The notes under the pieces: model-generated
Told to the model about the DNA's origin: nothing
What the model saw: only the letters and a program-made list of their open reading frames with translations
The model's database searches: none
Shown here: one piece after another, positions 43,785-51,910 of the stretch
Numbering within the stretch: position 1 is the first letter of the stretch
Layout: each line of letters starts with the position of its first letter
Source of the DNA: Bacteroides sp. OM05-12
Lineage (GTDB): Bacteria > Bacteroidota > Bacteroidia > Bacteroidales > Bacteroidaceae
Reading direction: 5' to 3'
Length of the DNA stretch: 64,000 bases
NCBI RefSeq assembly: GCF_003438995.1
Contig: NZ_QSUN01000007.1
Span: forward strand, 1 to 64,000
Position numbers and translations under genes: made by a program

Positions 43785-45065
43785 TTATTTAAATCAGTAG
43801 CCGTGCTACTCGGAACAGGCTTGCTGCCTGTCTTCAGCTATGCGCAAAAAAGCGTAATAATAGAGGACGATGAGCCAAACTCCATCATGTTCATATCACG
43901 TGATAAAGCAGGAGATGACATTATCACCATTTTAAATGAGAACCAACTACCTCGTTTCCAAGACCCTAAAGCACCACGCTTTATTTTAACCGACCGAAAA
44001 GGGAAGTTCGCTTTAGGTATCGGAGGTTATGTTAAAGCCACTGCCGAATATGATTTCGGGGGTATTGTTAAAGATGTGGATTTCTACCCGGCACTTATCC
44101 CTAACGGAGGAAGCGGGGATTATGCACACAATCAGTTCCAAATGGATATCACGACTTCCAACCTTTTCTTGCAATTAGTGGGACATACCAAACGACTGGG
44201 CGATTTCGTTGTTCATGTGGGGGGTAACTTCCGCGGCAGTGGAAGCACTTTCGAATTGCAAAATGCTTATGCTTCATTCCTCGGATTTACAGTCGGTTAT
44301 ACTTACGGTCTATTCATGGATGCAGCAGCGGGACCCGCCACCATTGACTTTGCAGGACCGGGTGGAATGACCTTCTACCGCGCTACGCAATTAAGCTACC
44401 AACGCTCATTCTTGAAACACTGGAAAGCCGCAATCGGCGTGGAAATGCCTGATGTAAACGGAACGACCAATGACAATCTTTCAATCTCTACCCAACGTAT
44501 GCCTGACTTCACCGCTTACGGACAATATAACTGGAACTCTCAAAGCCATATCCGCGTAGGTGCTATTGCACGCAGCATGACCTACAACAGTAACATCGAC
44601 AAAAAAGCCCATTCAAAAGCCGGTTGGGGGGTACAAGCATCCACCACTTTCAATTTCTTACGGAAGTTTCAGGCTTTCGGGCAGTTCTCTTACGGACATG
44701 GAATCGGTTCGTTCATGAACGACCTCAGCAACCTGAATGTCGACCTTGTTCCCAATCCCGAAAAGGAAGGACGCATGCAGGCACTCCCGATGCTGGGATG
44801 GTATGCTGGTTTGCAATATAACATCACCCCGAAAGTATTTATGTCTGCAAGTTACAGCCAATCACGCCTTTACTCCAAGGATGGCTATCCAAGCGATCCA
44901 TCCGAAAGTTTCAATAAAGGACGTTATTTCGTAGCCAATGCTTTTTGGAATGTCACGTCCAATCTACAGGCAGGTATCGAATATTTGCGCGGCAAACGAA
45001 TCGATTTCAATGATCAGGGAAGACACGCCAATAGAGTAAATCTATCGGTACAATATTCTTTCTAA
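43776..45065 (+). CDS. DcaP-like outer membrane porin
   Basis: 429 residues; signal peptide ending FSYAQ, a short helical or linker region (DEPNSIMFISRDKAGDDIITILNEN), then beta-barrel strands from FALGIGGYVKATAEYDFGG to the terminal NRVNLSVQYSF with its C-terminal Phe. The QFQMDITTSNLFLQLVGHT, YTYGLFMDAAAGPATIDFAGPGG and TAYGQYNW blocks match the DcaP family of trimeric porins for small negatively charged solutes. Its place at the end of the lyase cluster suggests uptake of small sulfated or unsaturated disaccharides, which is inference. A 16-bp inverted repeat covers the start codon. Confidence 0.85.
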   Translation: MGNLFKSVAVLLGTGLLPVFSYAQKSVIIEDDEPNSIMFISRDKAGDDIITILNENQLPRFQDPKAPRFILTDRKGKFALGIGGYVKATAEYDFGGIVKDVDFYPALIPNGGSGDYAHNQFQMDITTSNLFLQLVGHTKRLGDFVVHVGGNFRGSGSTFELQNAYASFLGFTVGYTYGLFMDAAAGPATIDFAGPGGMTFYRATQLSYQRSFLKHWKAAIGVEMPDVNGTTNDNLSISTQRMPDFTAYGQYNWNSQSHIRVGAIARSMTYNSNIDKKAHSKAGWGVQASTTFNFLRKFQAFGQFSYGHGIGSFMNDLSNLNVDLVPNPEKEGRMQALPMLGWYAGLQYNITPKVFMSASYSQSRLYSKDGYPSDPSESFNKGRYFVANAFWNVTSNLQAGIEYLRGKRIDFNDQGRHANRVNLSVQYSF

Positions 45066-45078
45066 CCGGAAAAACTTT

Positions 45079-45086
45079 TATCTTTG
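45079..45086 (+). promoter_or_regulatory. -7 promoter element upstream of nfo
   Basis: TATCTTTG, exact TAnnTTTG match, 78 bp upstream of the nfo start codon, giving a leader of about 70 nt. Confidence 0.6.
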
Positions 45087-45097
45087 TCACAAACAAC

Positions 45098-45147
45098 GAA
45101 AGGAATGTGCCGGAAGTTTCATATTTGCTCTTCCGGCGCAACCTTTC
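45098..45147 (+). other. 5' leader hairpin of nfo
   Basis: GAAAGG...GTGCCGGAAG / CTTCCGGCGC...CCTTTC: an 8-bp perfect core (GCCGGAAG/CTTCCGGC) with flanking pairs. It falls inside the predicted nfo leader, or may act as the 3' structure of the porin transcript. Confidence 0.55.
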
Positions 45148-45163
45148 CTAAAACCACAAAATT

Positions 45164-45997
45164 ATGAAATATATAGGAGCACATGTCAGTGCATCGGGAG
45201 GCGTAGAGTCTGCTCCGGTCAATGCATACGAGATAGGAGCAAACGCATTTGCTCTTTTTACGAAGAACCAACGTCAATGGGTAGCTAAACCGTTAACAGA
45301 AGAAAGTATCCGGCTATTTAAAGAAAATTGCGAGAAATACGGTTTATTGGCCGATTACATTCTTCCGCATGATAGTTATTTGATTAACCTCGGTCATCCG
45401 GAAGAGGAAGGACTGACAAAAAGCAGGGCGGCATTTCTGGACGAGATGCAACGCTGCGAACAACTGGGATTGAAACTGCTGAACTTCCATCCGGGAAGTC
45501 ACCTGAATAAGATTTCTATCGAAGAATGTCTTGACAAAGTGGCGGAATCCATCAATATCGTACTTGGAAAAACAACGGGCGTGACTGCTGTCATTGAGAA
45601 TACTGCCGGACAAGGCAGTAATGTAGGCAATGAGTTTTGGCAACTGAAATACATCATCGACCGTGTGGAAGACCAAAGCCGTGTCGGTGTCTGTATCGAT
45701 ACCTGCCATACTTTTACCTCAGGATATGATTTCTTAAGTGATTACGAACAGGTGTTCCGCGAATTCGACGAGCAAGTCGGTTTCAACTACTTACGCGGAA
45801 TACATCTGAACGATTCAAAAAAGGCGTTAGCATCTCATGTAGACAGGCATGACAGCATCGGTAAAGGCCTCATCGGTATAGATTTCTTCAAAATAATGAT
45901 GAAAGACTCCCGCTTCGACAATATGCCGATCATACTGGAAACTCCGGACGAAAGTTTATGGAAAGAGGAGATAGAATTATTACGAAGTTTCGAATAA
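45164..45997 (+). CDS. nfo: Deoxyribonuclease IV (endonuclease IV, AP endonuclease)
   Basis: 277 residues, the family's usual length. TIM-barrel with [18 protein letters not shown] at the start, [81 protein letters not shown] and ILETPD, which carry the three-zinc-site His/Glu/Asp ligands. It cuts DNA 5' to abasic sites in base excision repair. It has its own promoter and is not functionally linked to the locus. Confidence 0.98.
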   Translation: MKYIGAHVSASGGVESAPVNAYEIGANAFALFTKNQRQWVAKPLTEESIRLFKENCEKYGLLADYILPHDSYLINLGHPEEEGLTKSRAAFLDEMQRCEQLGLKLLNFHPGSHLNKISIEECLDKVAESINIVLGKTTGVTAVIENTAGQGSNVGNEFWQLKYIIDRVEDQSRVGVCIDTCHTFTSGYDFLSDYEQVFREFDEQVGFNYLRGIHLNDSKKALASHVDRHDSIGKGLIGIDFFKIMMKDSRFDNMPIILETPDESLWKEEIELLRSFE

Positions 45998-46027
45998 AAG
46001 GAATATGAGGTATCAAAACTAAAATAG

Positions 46028-46107
46028 CTATCTTTTATCATTTACAGGCACGGTTTACGCGGATTATTTCTTTACTCTTTTTCGCGTAATCCATGCCTAA
46101 AAGATAG
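46028..46107. terminator. Nested three-helix structure between convergent nfo and clc genes
   Basis: Outer CTATCTTTT/AAAAGATAG (9 bp), middle AGGCA/TGCCT (5 bp), inner TTACGCG/CGCGTAA (7 bp) with a 21-nt T-rich loop. Most simply a bidirectional terminator; its complexity leaves room for another role. Confidence 0.6.
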
Positions 46108-46138
46108 AGAGTTAATACTTTCAACATCCTCTTTGATT

Positions 46139-47710
46139 CTAATAAATATTAGCCATACTGACCAAAGGTTCGTACAGTTTCTCAATATCTTGGGCATCCA
46201 TTTCAATCTGTACCTGATCACCGGGGATAAGTGTCTGCCCGGCAGGTTGCAATGATTTTCTATCCCGGTGAATCATCATTATCACACAATGATCCGGTAA
46301 GTTTAAGGTGTCCACTTGTTTCCCGTCAAAATAAGAACCGTTCATAATCTCCACCGATAATGTATAACGTTTCTGACTTTTGAAAGCCGGCGTATTTATC
46401 ATTTCATCATATAAGACAACGTTGAACGGCTTTATCTGTAATAACTCCGTGAAGTAATAGGTCAAGCCCCCCACTACTACGGAAGGATAAAAGACTTCAA
46501 AATGTCCTGTGATTTCGGTAATCAGAACAATAGCAGTCAACGGTGTACGCACCACTGCCACAAGAAATGCCGACATACTGATAAGCATGATATAACTGAC
46601 ACTCTCATAACCGATTATACCTTTCTGTACCAGTATCAGAGCAATGATACGCCCGAAAAGCCCGCCCGTCACCAAAGTCGGGATGAAACTTCCTCCGGGA
46701 AGTCCGGAAGCAAAGGAATAAGTGGAAAACACAAAATGGAGCATCATCATCCCTGTAAGCCACCAAATTCCGTCACTCCCAAAAACAGCTTGTGTTAAAA
46801 GGAACTGTTCCCCTCCCCCCGTAAGATCTACTTCCGTCAAAGAAATGAGATACGCCACAATCAGCAAATAGAGCATCTTAACATACATAGGTCGATGAAC
46901 AGAGGAATATAAACGTTTTGCATGAAAAGTAAACAAAGAGTGAATTTTCCCGAATACGGAAATAACCACGGCCAACAAAACAAACAATTTCACCTGCATC
47001 CAGAAGTCTAACGACGGTGCTATCGCATCAATTTGGTGATAAGGATTATTCATAAAAATCAAACTGCCTACCCCACCCGCCACAACTCCTGCAAGTAAAG
47101 TAGTGATAGCTGTTTTAGGAGCATCAAAACGTTCTATCGACTCAATAACCAGTAAAGAAGAAGACAGTGGAGCTGAAAAAGCAGCGGCAAGTCCCGCTCC
47201 CGCCCCAGCAGCGAGCAATTGTTTCTTCTCACCGGAAAGTACATGCGCCCATTTCGAAACCAAATCTCCGACATAAGAACCTATCTGCACGGAAGGTCCT
47301 TCACGCCCCAAAGAGAGTCCGGCACTGAGTGACAATACCCCACCTACAAACTTCGAAACCAACTCGATAAAAGAATGTCGGTAAGTGATTCTTCCGTTTA
47401 TCACTCCTCTTGTTTGCGGGATACCTCCGCCTGTAATCAACGGCATCCGCTTCACCATCCACGCCACCAATATCAATATTCCCCACAAAGACAGAAAGAC
47501 CGGAATGTGCCAATACCAATGCGGATGGGAACTAAAAAACTCTTTTCGGATGTTGAAGAATAATTGAAGCAGATAGTGATAAGGCACAGCCACCAATCCC
47601 GTCAACAATCCGACAAAGATACTGACGAAATACAACCTCGCATCAATCAGCTTTAGCTTCCAGATACGCCAGTCACTCAAACTCTTTAAATCTTTAAACT
47701 TCCACATCAT
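46139..47710 (-). CDS. clcA: ClC-family chloride channel/antiporter with C-terminal TrkA_C-like domain
   Basis: 523 residues. ClC core with the conserved filters: GGGIPQTRG (GSGIP-type region), SLGREGPSVQIG (contains the gating Glu), GAGAGLAAAFSAPL, and GGSFIPTLVTGGLFG with a later R..LTAIVLITEITG. The last ~80 residues (YTLSVEIMNGSYFDGKQVDTLNLPDHC...LIPGDQVQIEMDAQDIEKL) form a TrkA_C/RCK_C-type domain, an arrangement common in Bacteroidetes. Moves Cl- (with or without proton exchange). ATG 47707 is an alternative start. The only gene between two structured intergenic regions. Confidence 0.93.
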   Translation of the reverse strand: MMWKFKDLKSLSDWRIWKLKLIDARLYFVSIFVGLLTGLVAVPYHYLLQLFFNIRKEFFSSHPHWYWHIPVFLSLWGILILVAWMVKRMPLITGGGIPQTRGVINGRITYRHSFIELVSKFVGGVLSLSAGLSLGREGPSVQIGSYVGDLVSKWAHVLSGEKKQLLAAGAGAGLAAAFSAPLSSSLLVIESIERFDAPKTAITTLLAGVVAGGVGSLIFMNNPYHQIDAIAPSLDFWMQVKLFVLLAVVISVFGKIHSLFTFHAKRLYSSVHRPMYVKMLYLLIVAYLISLTEVDLTGGGEQFLLTQAVFGSDGIWWLTGMMMLHFVFSTYSFASGLPGGSFIPTLVTGGLFGRIIALILVQKGIIGYESVSYIMLISMSAFLVAVVRTPLTAIVLITEITGHFEVFYPSVVVGGLTYYFTELLQIKPFNVVLYDEMINTPAFKSQKRYTLSVEIMNGSYFDGKQVDTLNLPDHCVIMMIHRDRKSLQPAGQTLIPGDQVQIEMDAQDIEKLYEPLVSMANIY

Positions 47711-47800
47711 CCGAAATATATCTACAACAATCTCCCGGATGGGATGTTTCGCCGAGTATGTTAAATGATGATTTATTGGTACCCGCTTGCACGTTTATAC

Positions 47801-47866
47801 AACATACGGTCGATTGATTACAAACTCCTATCGTTTGCAAACAATCGACCGTACCTTTGTCTTCAA
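47801..47866 (+). repeat. Conserved hairpin element, copy 2 (loop TCCTATC)
   Basis: Stem TACGGTCGATTG / CAATCGACCGTA, then CAAAC/GTTTG and loop TCCTATC, preceded by CAACAT. Same length and layout as the copy at 19719-19785, with a C-G to G-C and a T-A to A-T change that keep pairing. Confidence 0.75.
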
Positions 47867-47891
47867 TCGTCCGTATGTCTTTTTTCAATCA

Positions 47892-47917
47892 ACCTGATGT
47901 TTTAAAAAAACATCAAG
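47892..47917. other. Small AT-rich hairpin between the conserved hairpin and array 2
   Basis: CCTGATGTTTT / AAAACATCAAGG with one bulged base. A comparable hairpin (CCCATGTTTGT / ACAAGCGTGGG, about 19819-19845) lies at the same relative place in the first region. Confidence 0.5.
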
Positions 47918-47930
47918 GTGTTTTATAAAT

Positions 47931-48032
47931 CGCCTAAGAGAGTGTTGCCTTACGCCTAAAGGAGCGTCACCTTACGCTCAAGGGAGCGTTGACTAACACT
48001 TAAGGGAGTGAGAGCCAACGCTCCCTTAGGCG
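47931..48032. repeat. 22-bp tandem repeat array 2, bounded by inverted repeats
   Basis: Four contiguous 22-bp units at 47936, 47958, 47980 and 48002 with consensus AAGGGAGCGTtgcCTtACGCTt; units carry an internal GAGCGT/ACGCTC dyad. The array is bounded by CGCCTAAG (47931-47938) and CTTAGGCG (48025-48032). Sequence unrelated to array 1 but same period and layout. Confidence 0.8.
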
Positions 48033-48101
48033 TTTTTAGCCCGCCAGTTTTGTGAATCCAGCTACTAATTAACCTAATATATCAACACATACAAACTTTC
48101 A

Positions 48102-48251
48102 TTAATCTTCATCTTTCCAGAAGTTTTTACGTTTTGGAGCACCGGCCCAGCCATTATGGTCGTCATTCAGTTCTTTAGATGTTGCAATGACATTCTCCAA
48201 TCCTATCTCTATTATTTCTATCTCCGGTTTGATATATTCTATTGTATTCAT
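48102..48251 (-). CDS. 49-residue peptide of the YIKPEIEIIE type, copy B
   Basis: ATG at 48251-48249, TAA at 48102-48104. Product: EYIKPEIEIIEIGLE, then NVIATSKEL, a Gly/Trp/Ala linker and the end PKRKNFWKDED. It aligns with the peptide at 16967-17125 over its whole length (YIKPEIEIIE, VIATS, basic cluster, FW.DE), with lower identity in the middle. It lies 24 bp downstream of the 867-residue DUF6383 protein gene, the same order as copy A. No signal peptide or known domain. It is too short for routine gene calling, and the conservation of ends with a free middle is typical of a processed or bound peptide, but that is speculation. Confidence 0.8.
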   Translation of the reverse strand: MNTIEYIKPEIEIIEIGLENVIATSKELNDDHNGWAGAPKRKNFWKDED

Positions 48252-48275
48252 AATTATATTATTGAATTAAGGTTA

Positions 48276-50879
48276 TTATTTTACTGCCACTTTCCGGTTA
48301 TCAACGATGTAGATTCCTTTTGCCAAGCCGGACACTTCATTGCGGCCTTCGCCTAATTGAAGGATGCGAACAAGACGTCCGTCAATAGCATATACTTTTA
48401 CACTTTGCGCCTCCGAAGTGATTACATTCAATATTCCATCTACCGAATAGGCAATTAATTTATCAGTATTGACTGTTTCAAGACCTGTTGCACCACCATC
48501 ATCTTCACCGATAACCAATGCCGGAGCTTTTGCAGGATCAACTCCAACCGGTTTAATATAACCACGGAACGAACCTACTTTAGAATCCGAGCCTGCTTTT
48601 CCGAAACCGGAACCATCCGCTCTCAACAAATAGTAACCTCCTGCTTCCGCTTCTCCGTTTATCATCGGAACAAAATTGTTACAGAATTCATACTCGGTAG
48701 AAGAACCTTTTGCACTTACCAATTCCGTTTTCTTTATCTTTGCTCCTTCCGATGCTTTAAAATCGACAGTTGTTTCAGTAGCTACCGTTATAAGATAAGG
48801 AGTATTGGCAACGATTTCTGTTACCGGAGTAAAAACAACCGTATAACCACTATTCCCGCTAAACTCTTCAATGGTTACGTCTTCCGGAACCGTAGCGTCA
48901 AACGGTAAACAAATGGTATATATACCCGCCGCAGTAAAACTACGGGTATATGTTGTCGCTGCAGCAGTAAATTCTATCGGACAGTTAAAAGCTTTTGATG
49001 TAAGATCCGTCAATTCAATAGCTTCAGCTTCACCGTTTACAACGAGATTCTTTACACCGTCAAGTTTCTTGGATGCATAGACCAAGCAATTCGGATTCAA
49101 AGGACTCAATCCGGTAGCAATGAATGATGCTCTGGTCAGGTCTATACTTGTAAGATCGGCCGCATTGAGCAATGCCAAGTCACTTTCCGTAATATCACCA
49201 TTTAGTTTTATATCGGAAAGAGAAGATAGGGCTTCGGCGGTAAGAGGTGCACCATCTAAGATTTGGATGGAATACACTAAAATACCTCCTGCACCTGCTA
49301 TTTTAATAACAACGCCACCATTAGTCAAGACTTCAAAATCATTCGTTATTTTTTCTAATGAAGTCAATTCTCCTGCAATACGATTTGAATTTGTAGCTGT
49401 AATCCCTCTAGCATCAGTAGAACTAGCAGACTTTGTCACAATTCTTAATAATTGCCCAGCACGTAAGTCATCTATTTGGAAAGTAACGTCTTTACTGTTT
49501 AATCCTAAGCAATAATTTGTACCAAAAGTAATTCTTGTTCTACCTTTTGCATTATTACCGAAAACCAATCCATCTGTTTCAGCTATAATTTTGCTATTAG
49601 CCATCAAAGTTCCATTCATCTCGGATGCCGAAGAATATCGATCACTAGCTTCGTCATAAGTCCAATTAGTATCTGCCTCCAAATTAGCCTTTGTTTCTTG
49701 ACTCCAATTAAAATCCCAAGTCTTAACAACACTTTCCCCTACAATTTGTGCAGCAATAGGGTCAGCCACTGAAAAATTAATCGTATATTCTTTTGTTGCT
49801 ACTCCATCTTCTGCCTTAACCAGAATAGTTGCAAACTGATTCTCTATCGTAGCTTGCGTAATAGATTCAATGGTGCTCCCCCCGGCTGCTTTTGCTAATA
49901 CTTCAGGAAACGTTGTTGTACCATAAGGAAAAGCAGGATACGTATAAGATTGCTCACCATCTGCAAAAACTATAATTTTATCACCAACTGTCACTTCTCC
50001 CAGTTCCGGAATAGAACTAACAGTAGCCCTTGTCACATTTAAAGTATATTCCTTAGGAGTACCATCTTCCGACGTTACAACAATCGTTGATGAAGATTTT
50101 GCTCCGGAAGTTTTTTCCGGTGACGGAATAGTAGCAGGTGATGTTACAGTATTCTCATTTATAGTAACACTAGCTGCATCATGCACAGTAAATTCTACAG
50201 GAATCGTCGGTTCATCATAACTGAAAGGAATTGTCACATTCATTTCATCCTGAATTTCTTCTATTGTTTCTCCATTAACTTTTAAAGAATGAAGGGTGTT
50301 GTCGGTACTGGAACCGGGAACTGATAGTGTATAAGCTAAATAAGATAAACGGAGATTGATACTTCCATCTCTCATTATTTGAAATGACACAGTATTTTCC
50401 GGAACTGTAAGAACTTTATTGGCTTCCCATTGAGCATCTGCCAATGGTAAGCTTATTATTTCATGTCCAATAGTCTTTCCATCTCTATCAAAAAATTCAA
50501 TTGATACACTAGCCGGACCAGCACCTGAGTCTGAACTTTTCTTGTTAGAAGATCCATTTAATAATAATGAACTTATATAAATATTTTCTTTAACGACAGA
50601 ACCCTTTACATAATGTTTGTTACCTCCAATCGCATAACAAAGAACTTTCGCTTCACCACACACAGTTTGTTCATCGACCTTCCCTTCCGCTGATTCCAAT
50701 TTTAATTCATAATCTGTTCCCTGATCAAATATTATTAATACTTGTTTTCCTTTTTCACCCCAAATTTTATCACCCGTCATTGGAGTAAACCCTTCATATC
50801 CCACAGAGCCTTCTTGTCCTTTCACTCCAAAGGAAAAAACTAAAAGAAACGCGAATAGCGTAAATAATTTGTTTTTCAT
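48276..50879 (-). CDS. Secreted multi-domain protein with C-terminal DUF6383 domain
   Basis: 867 residues; signal peptide ending GVKGQ. Domains: an N-terminal beta module (~20-185); two cadherin-like/DUF5018-type repeats (~190-385: HSLKVNGETIEEI...VTSEDGTPKEYTLNVTRA; ILVKAEDGVATKEYTINFSV); a domain with 'VVKTWDFNWSQETKANLEADTNW' (~395-560), which resembles pectate-lyase-like or choice-of-anchor surface modules; a Leu-rich link (LNAADLTSIDLTRASF); the NPNCLVYA...NLVVNGEAE...YTRSFTAAGIYTICLPF module (~595-790); and the 53-residue DUF6383 tail (GILNVI...GLAKGIYIVDNRKVAVK). The module order at the C-terminus is the same as in the 742-residue locus protein, and both have a YIKPEIEIIE peptide gene next. 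Probably surface-exposed; ligand unknown. Confidence 0.82.
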   Translation of the reverse strand: MKNKLFTLFAFLLVFSFGVKGQEGSVGYEGFTPMTGDKIWGEKGKQVLIIFDQGTDYELKLESAEGKVDEQTVCGEAKVLCYAIGGNKHYVKGSVVKENIYISSLLLNGSSNKKSSDSGAGPASVSIEFFDRDGKTIGHEIISLPLADAQWEANKVLTVPENTVSFQIMRDGSINLRLSYLAYTLSVPGSSTDNTLHSLKVNGETIEEIQDEMNVTIPFSYDEPTIPVEFTVHDAASVTINENTVTSPATIPSPEKTSGAKSSSTIVVTSEDGTPKEYTLNVTRATVSSIPELGEVTVGDKIIVFADGEQSYTYPAFPYGTTTFPEVLAKAAGGSTIESITQATIENQFATILVKAEDGVATKEYTINFSVADPIAAQIVGESVVKTWDFNWSQETKANLEADTNWTYDEASDRYSSASEMNGTLMANSKIIAETDGLVFGNNAKGRTRITFGTNYCLGLNSKDVTFQIDDLRAGQLLRIVTKSASSTDARGITATNSNRIAGELTSLEKITNDFEVLTNGGVVIKIAGAGGILVYSIQILDGAPLTAEALSSLSDIKLNGDITESDLALLNAADLTSIDLTRASFIATGLSPLNPNCLVYASKKLDGVKNLVVNGEAEAIELTDLTSKAFNCPIEFTAAATTYTRSFTAAGIYTICLPFDATVPEDVTIEEFSGNSGYTVVFTPVTEIVANTPYLITVATETTVDFKASEGAKIKKTELVSAKGSSTEYEFCNNFVPMINGEAEAGGYYLLRADGSGFGKAGSDSKVGSFRGYIKPVGVDPAKAPALVIGEDDGGATGLETVNTDKLIAYSVDGILNVITSEAQSVKVYAIDGRLVRILQLGEGRNEVSGLAKGIYIVDNRKVAVK

Positions 50880-50925
50880 ATCGTATTAAATTTAAATTAT
50901 AACAATGTTTCTCGTTTTTTATACG

Positions 50926-50958
50926 GCAAAGAAACAGATGATAGCATATTATTATGTG
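50926..50958 (-). promoter_or_regulatory. Promoter of the 867-residue DUF6383 gene, shared layout
   Basis: Minus strand CACATAATA-N15-TTTCTTTGC, 47 bp before the ATG. The promoter at 53968-54000 has the same two blocks with the same 15-bp spacing. Confidence 0.65.
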
Positions 50959-51033
50959 CAAATATTACCCATATATTAGCAAATTCTGTTCAATATTCAT
51001 TACTTTTACCCTCACACTAATATCACAGATAAA

Positions 51034-51846
51034 ATGGACTATAAAAAAGTTATTCTTATCACAGGTGCTTCTTCCGGATTCGGGAAAGTCATGGCTACAA
51101 CTCTTTCCCGACAAGGACACATTGTATATGGCACAAGCCGGAAAGCCACAGATAAACAAGGCAAAATAAATATGTTGGCAATGGATGTCACCCAACCGGA
51201 GTCTATACTTCGCACAATAAATACGATTATTTCCGAGCAGGGACGAATAGACGTACTTATCAATAATGCCGGAATGGGAATAAGCGGAGCTACAGAACTT
51301 GCCACAGAAGAAGAAATTAAATTGCAAATGGATACGAACTATCTTGGTGTAGTACGGATGTGCAGTGCTGTACTTCCACACATGCGGAAAGAAAGAAATG
51401 GAAAAATAATTAATATCAGTTCCTTAGGAGGAGTTATCGCCGTACCGTTTCAAGGATTTTACTGCGCTTCCAAATTTGCAATCGAAGGATACAGTGAAGC
51501 ACTGGCACAGGAAGTCCGCTCATTCAATATCAAAATATGCTTAGTTGAGCCCGGAGACTTCAATACCAATTTTACTGCCAATCGTGCTGTTTCTCATATA
51601 ACGATACAAGATAAAGATTATAAAGAGAAATTCGAGCGAACGATGAAAATAATAGAGAAAGCCGAACGTCAGGGATGTAATCCTGAAAAGCTGGGTCGTG
51701 TAATCAGTAAACTTGTCAAGAGTAAGTATCCGCCATTCAGAACAAAGGTAGGACCGTTTGAACAAATTATGTTCGCCAAATGTCTCGGCATACTTCCGAA
51801 TCGGCTTACACAGTATCTATTACATTGTTTTTATAAAGTATACTAA
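51034..51846 (+). CDS. Short-chain dehydrogenase/reductase
   Basis: 270 residues, classical SDR: cofactor loop ITGASSGFGKVMA (TGxxxGxG), Arg/Lys after TSRKA suggests NADP(H), NNAGMG, catalytic Ser in ISSLGG and Tyr-x-x-x-Lys in YCASKFAIEGYSEAL. The C-terminal part (EKLGRVISKLVKSKYPPFRTKVGPFEQIMFAKCLG) resembles SDRs acting on lipids or long-chain alcohols, but the substrate is not determinable. Monocistronic, divergent from the DUF6383 gene and closed by a bidirectional terminator. Confidence 0.92.
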   Translation: MDYKKVILITGASSGFGKVMATTLSRQGHIVYGTSRKATDKQGKINMLAMDVTQPESILRTINTIISEQGRIDVLINNAGMGISGATELATEEEIKLQMDTNYLGVVRMCSAVLPHMRKERNGKIINISSLGGVIAVPFQGFYCASKFAIEGYSEALAQEVRSFNIKICLVEPGDFNTNFTANRAVSHITIQDKDYKEKFERTMKIIEKAERQGCNPEKLGRVISKLVKSKYPPFRTKVGPFEQIMFAKCLGILPNRLTQYLLHCFYKVY

Positions 51847-51850
51847 CAAA

Positions 51851-51882
51851 CAAGGCCTCCTTTCTCACGAAAGGAAGCCTTG
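51851..51882. terminator. Bidirectional terminator
   Basis: Stem CAAGGCCTCCTTTC / GAAAGGAAGCCTTG (one mismatch), 4-nt loop, between convergent genes. Confidence 0.8.
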
Positions 51883-51910
51883 CCATCATTCAGAATTATA
51901 AACCCTTCTA

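Noticed and set aside
9544..45065. Integrative or conjugative element carrying the locus
   Set aside because: No integrase, transposase, tra genes or attachment repeats were seen at the borders; codon use looks similar to the surroundings.
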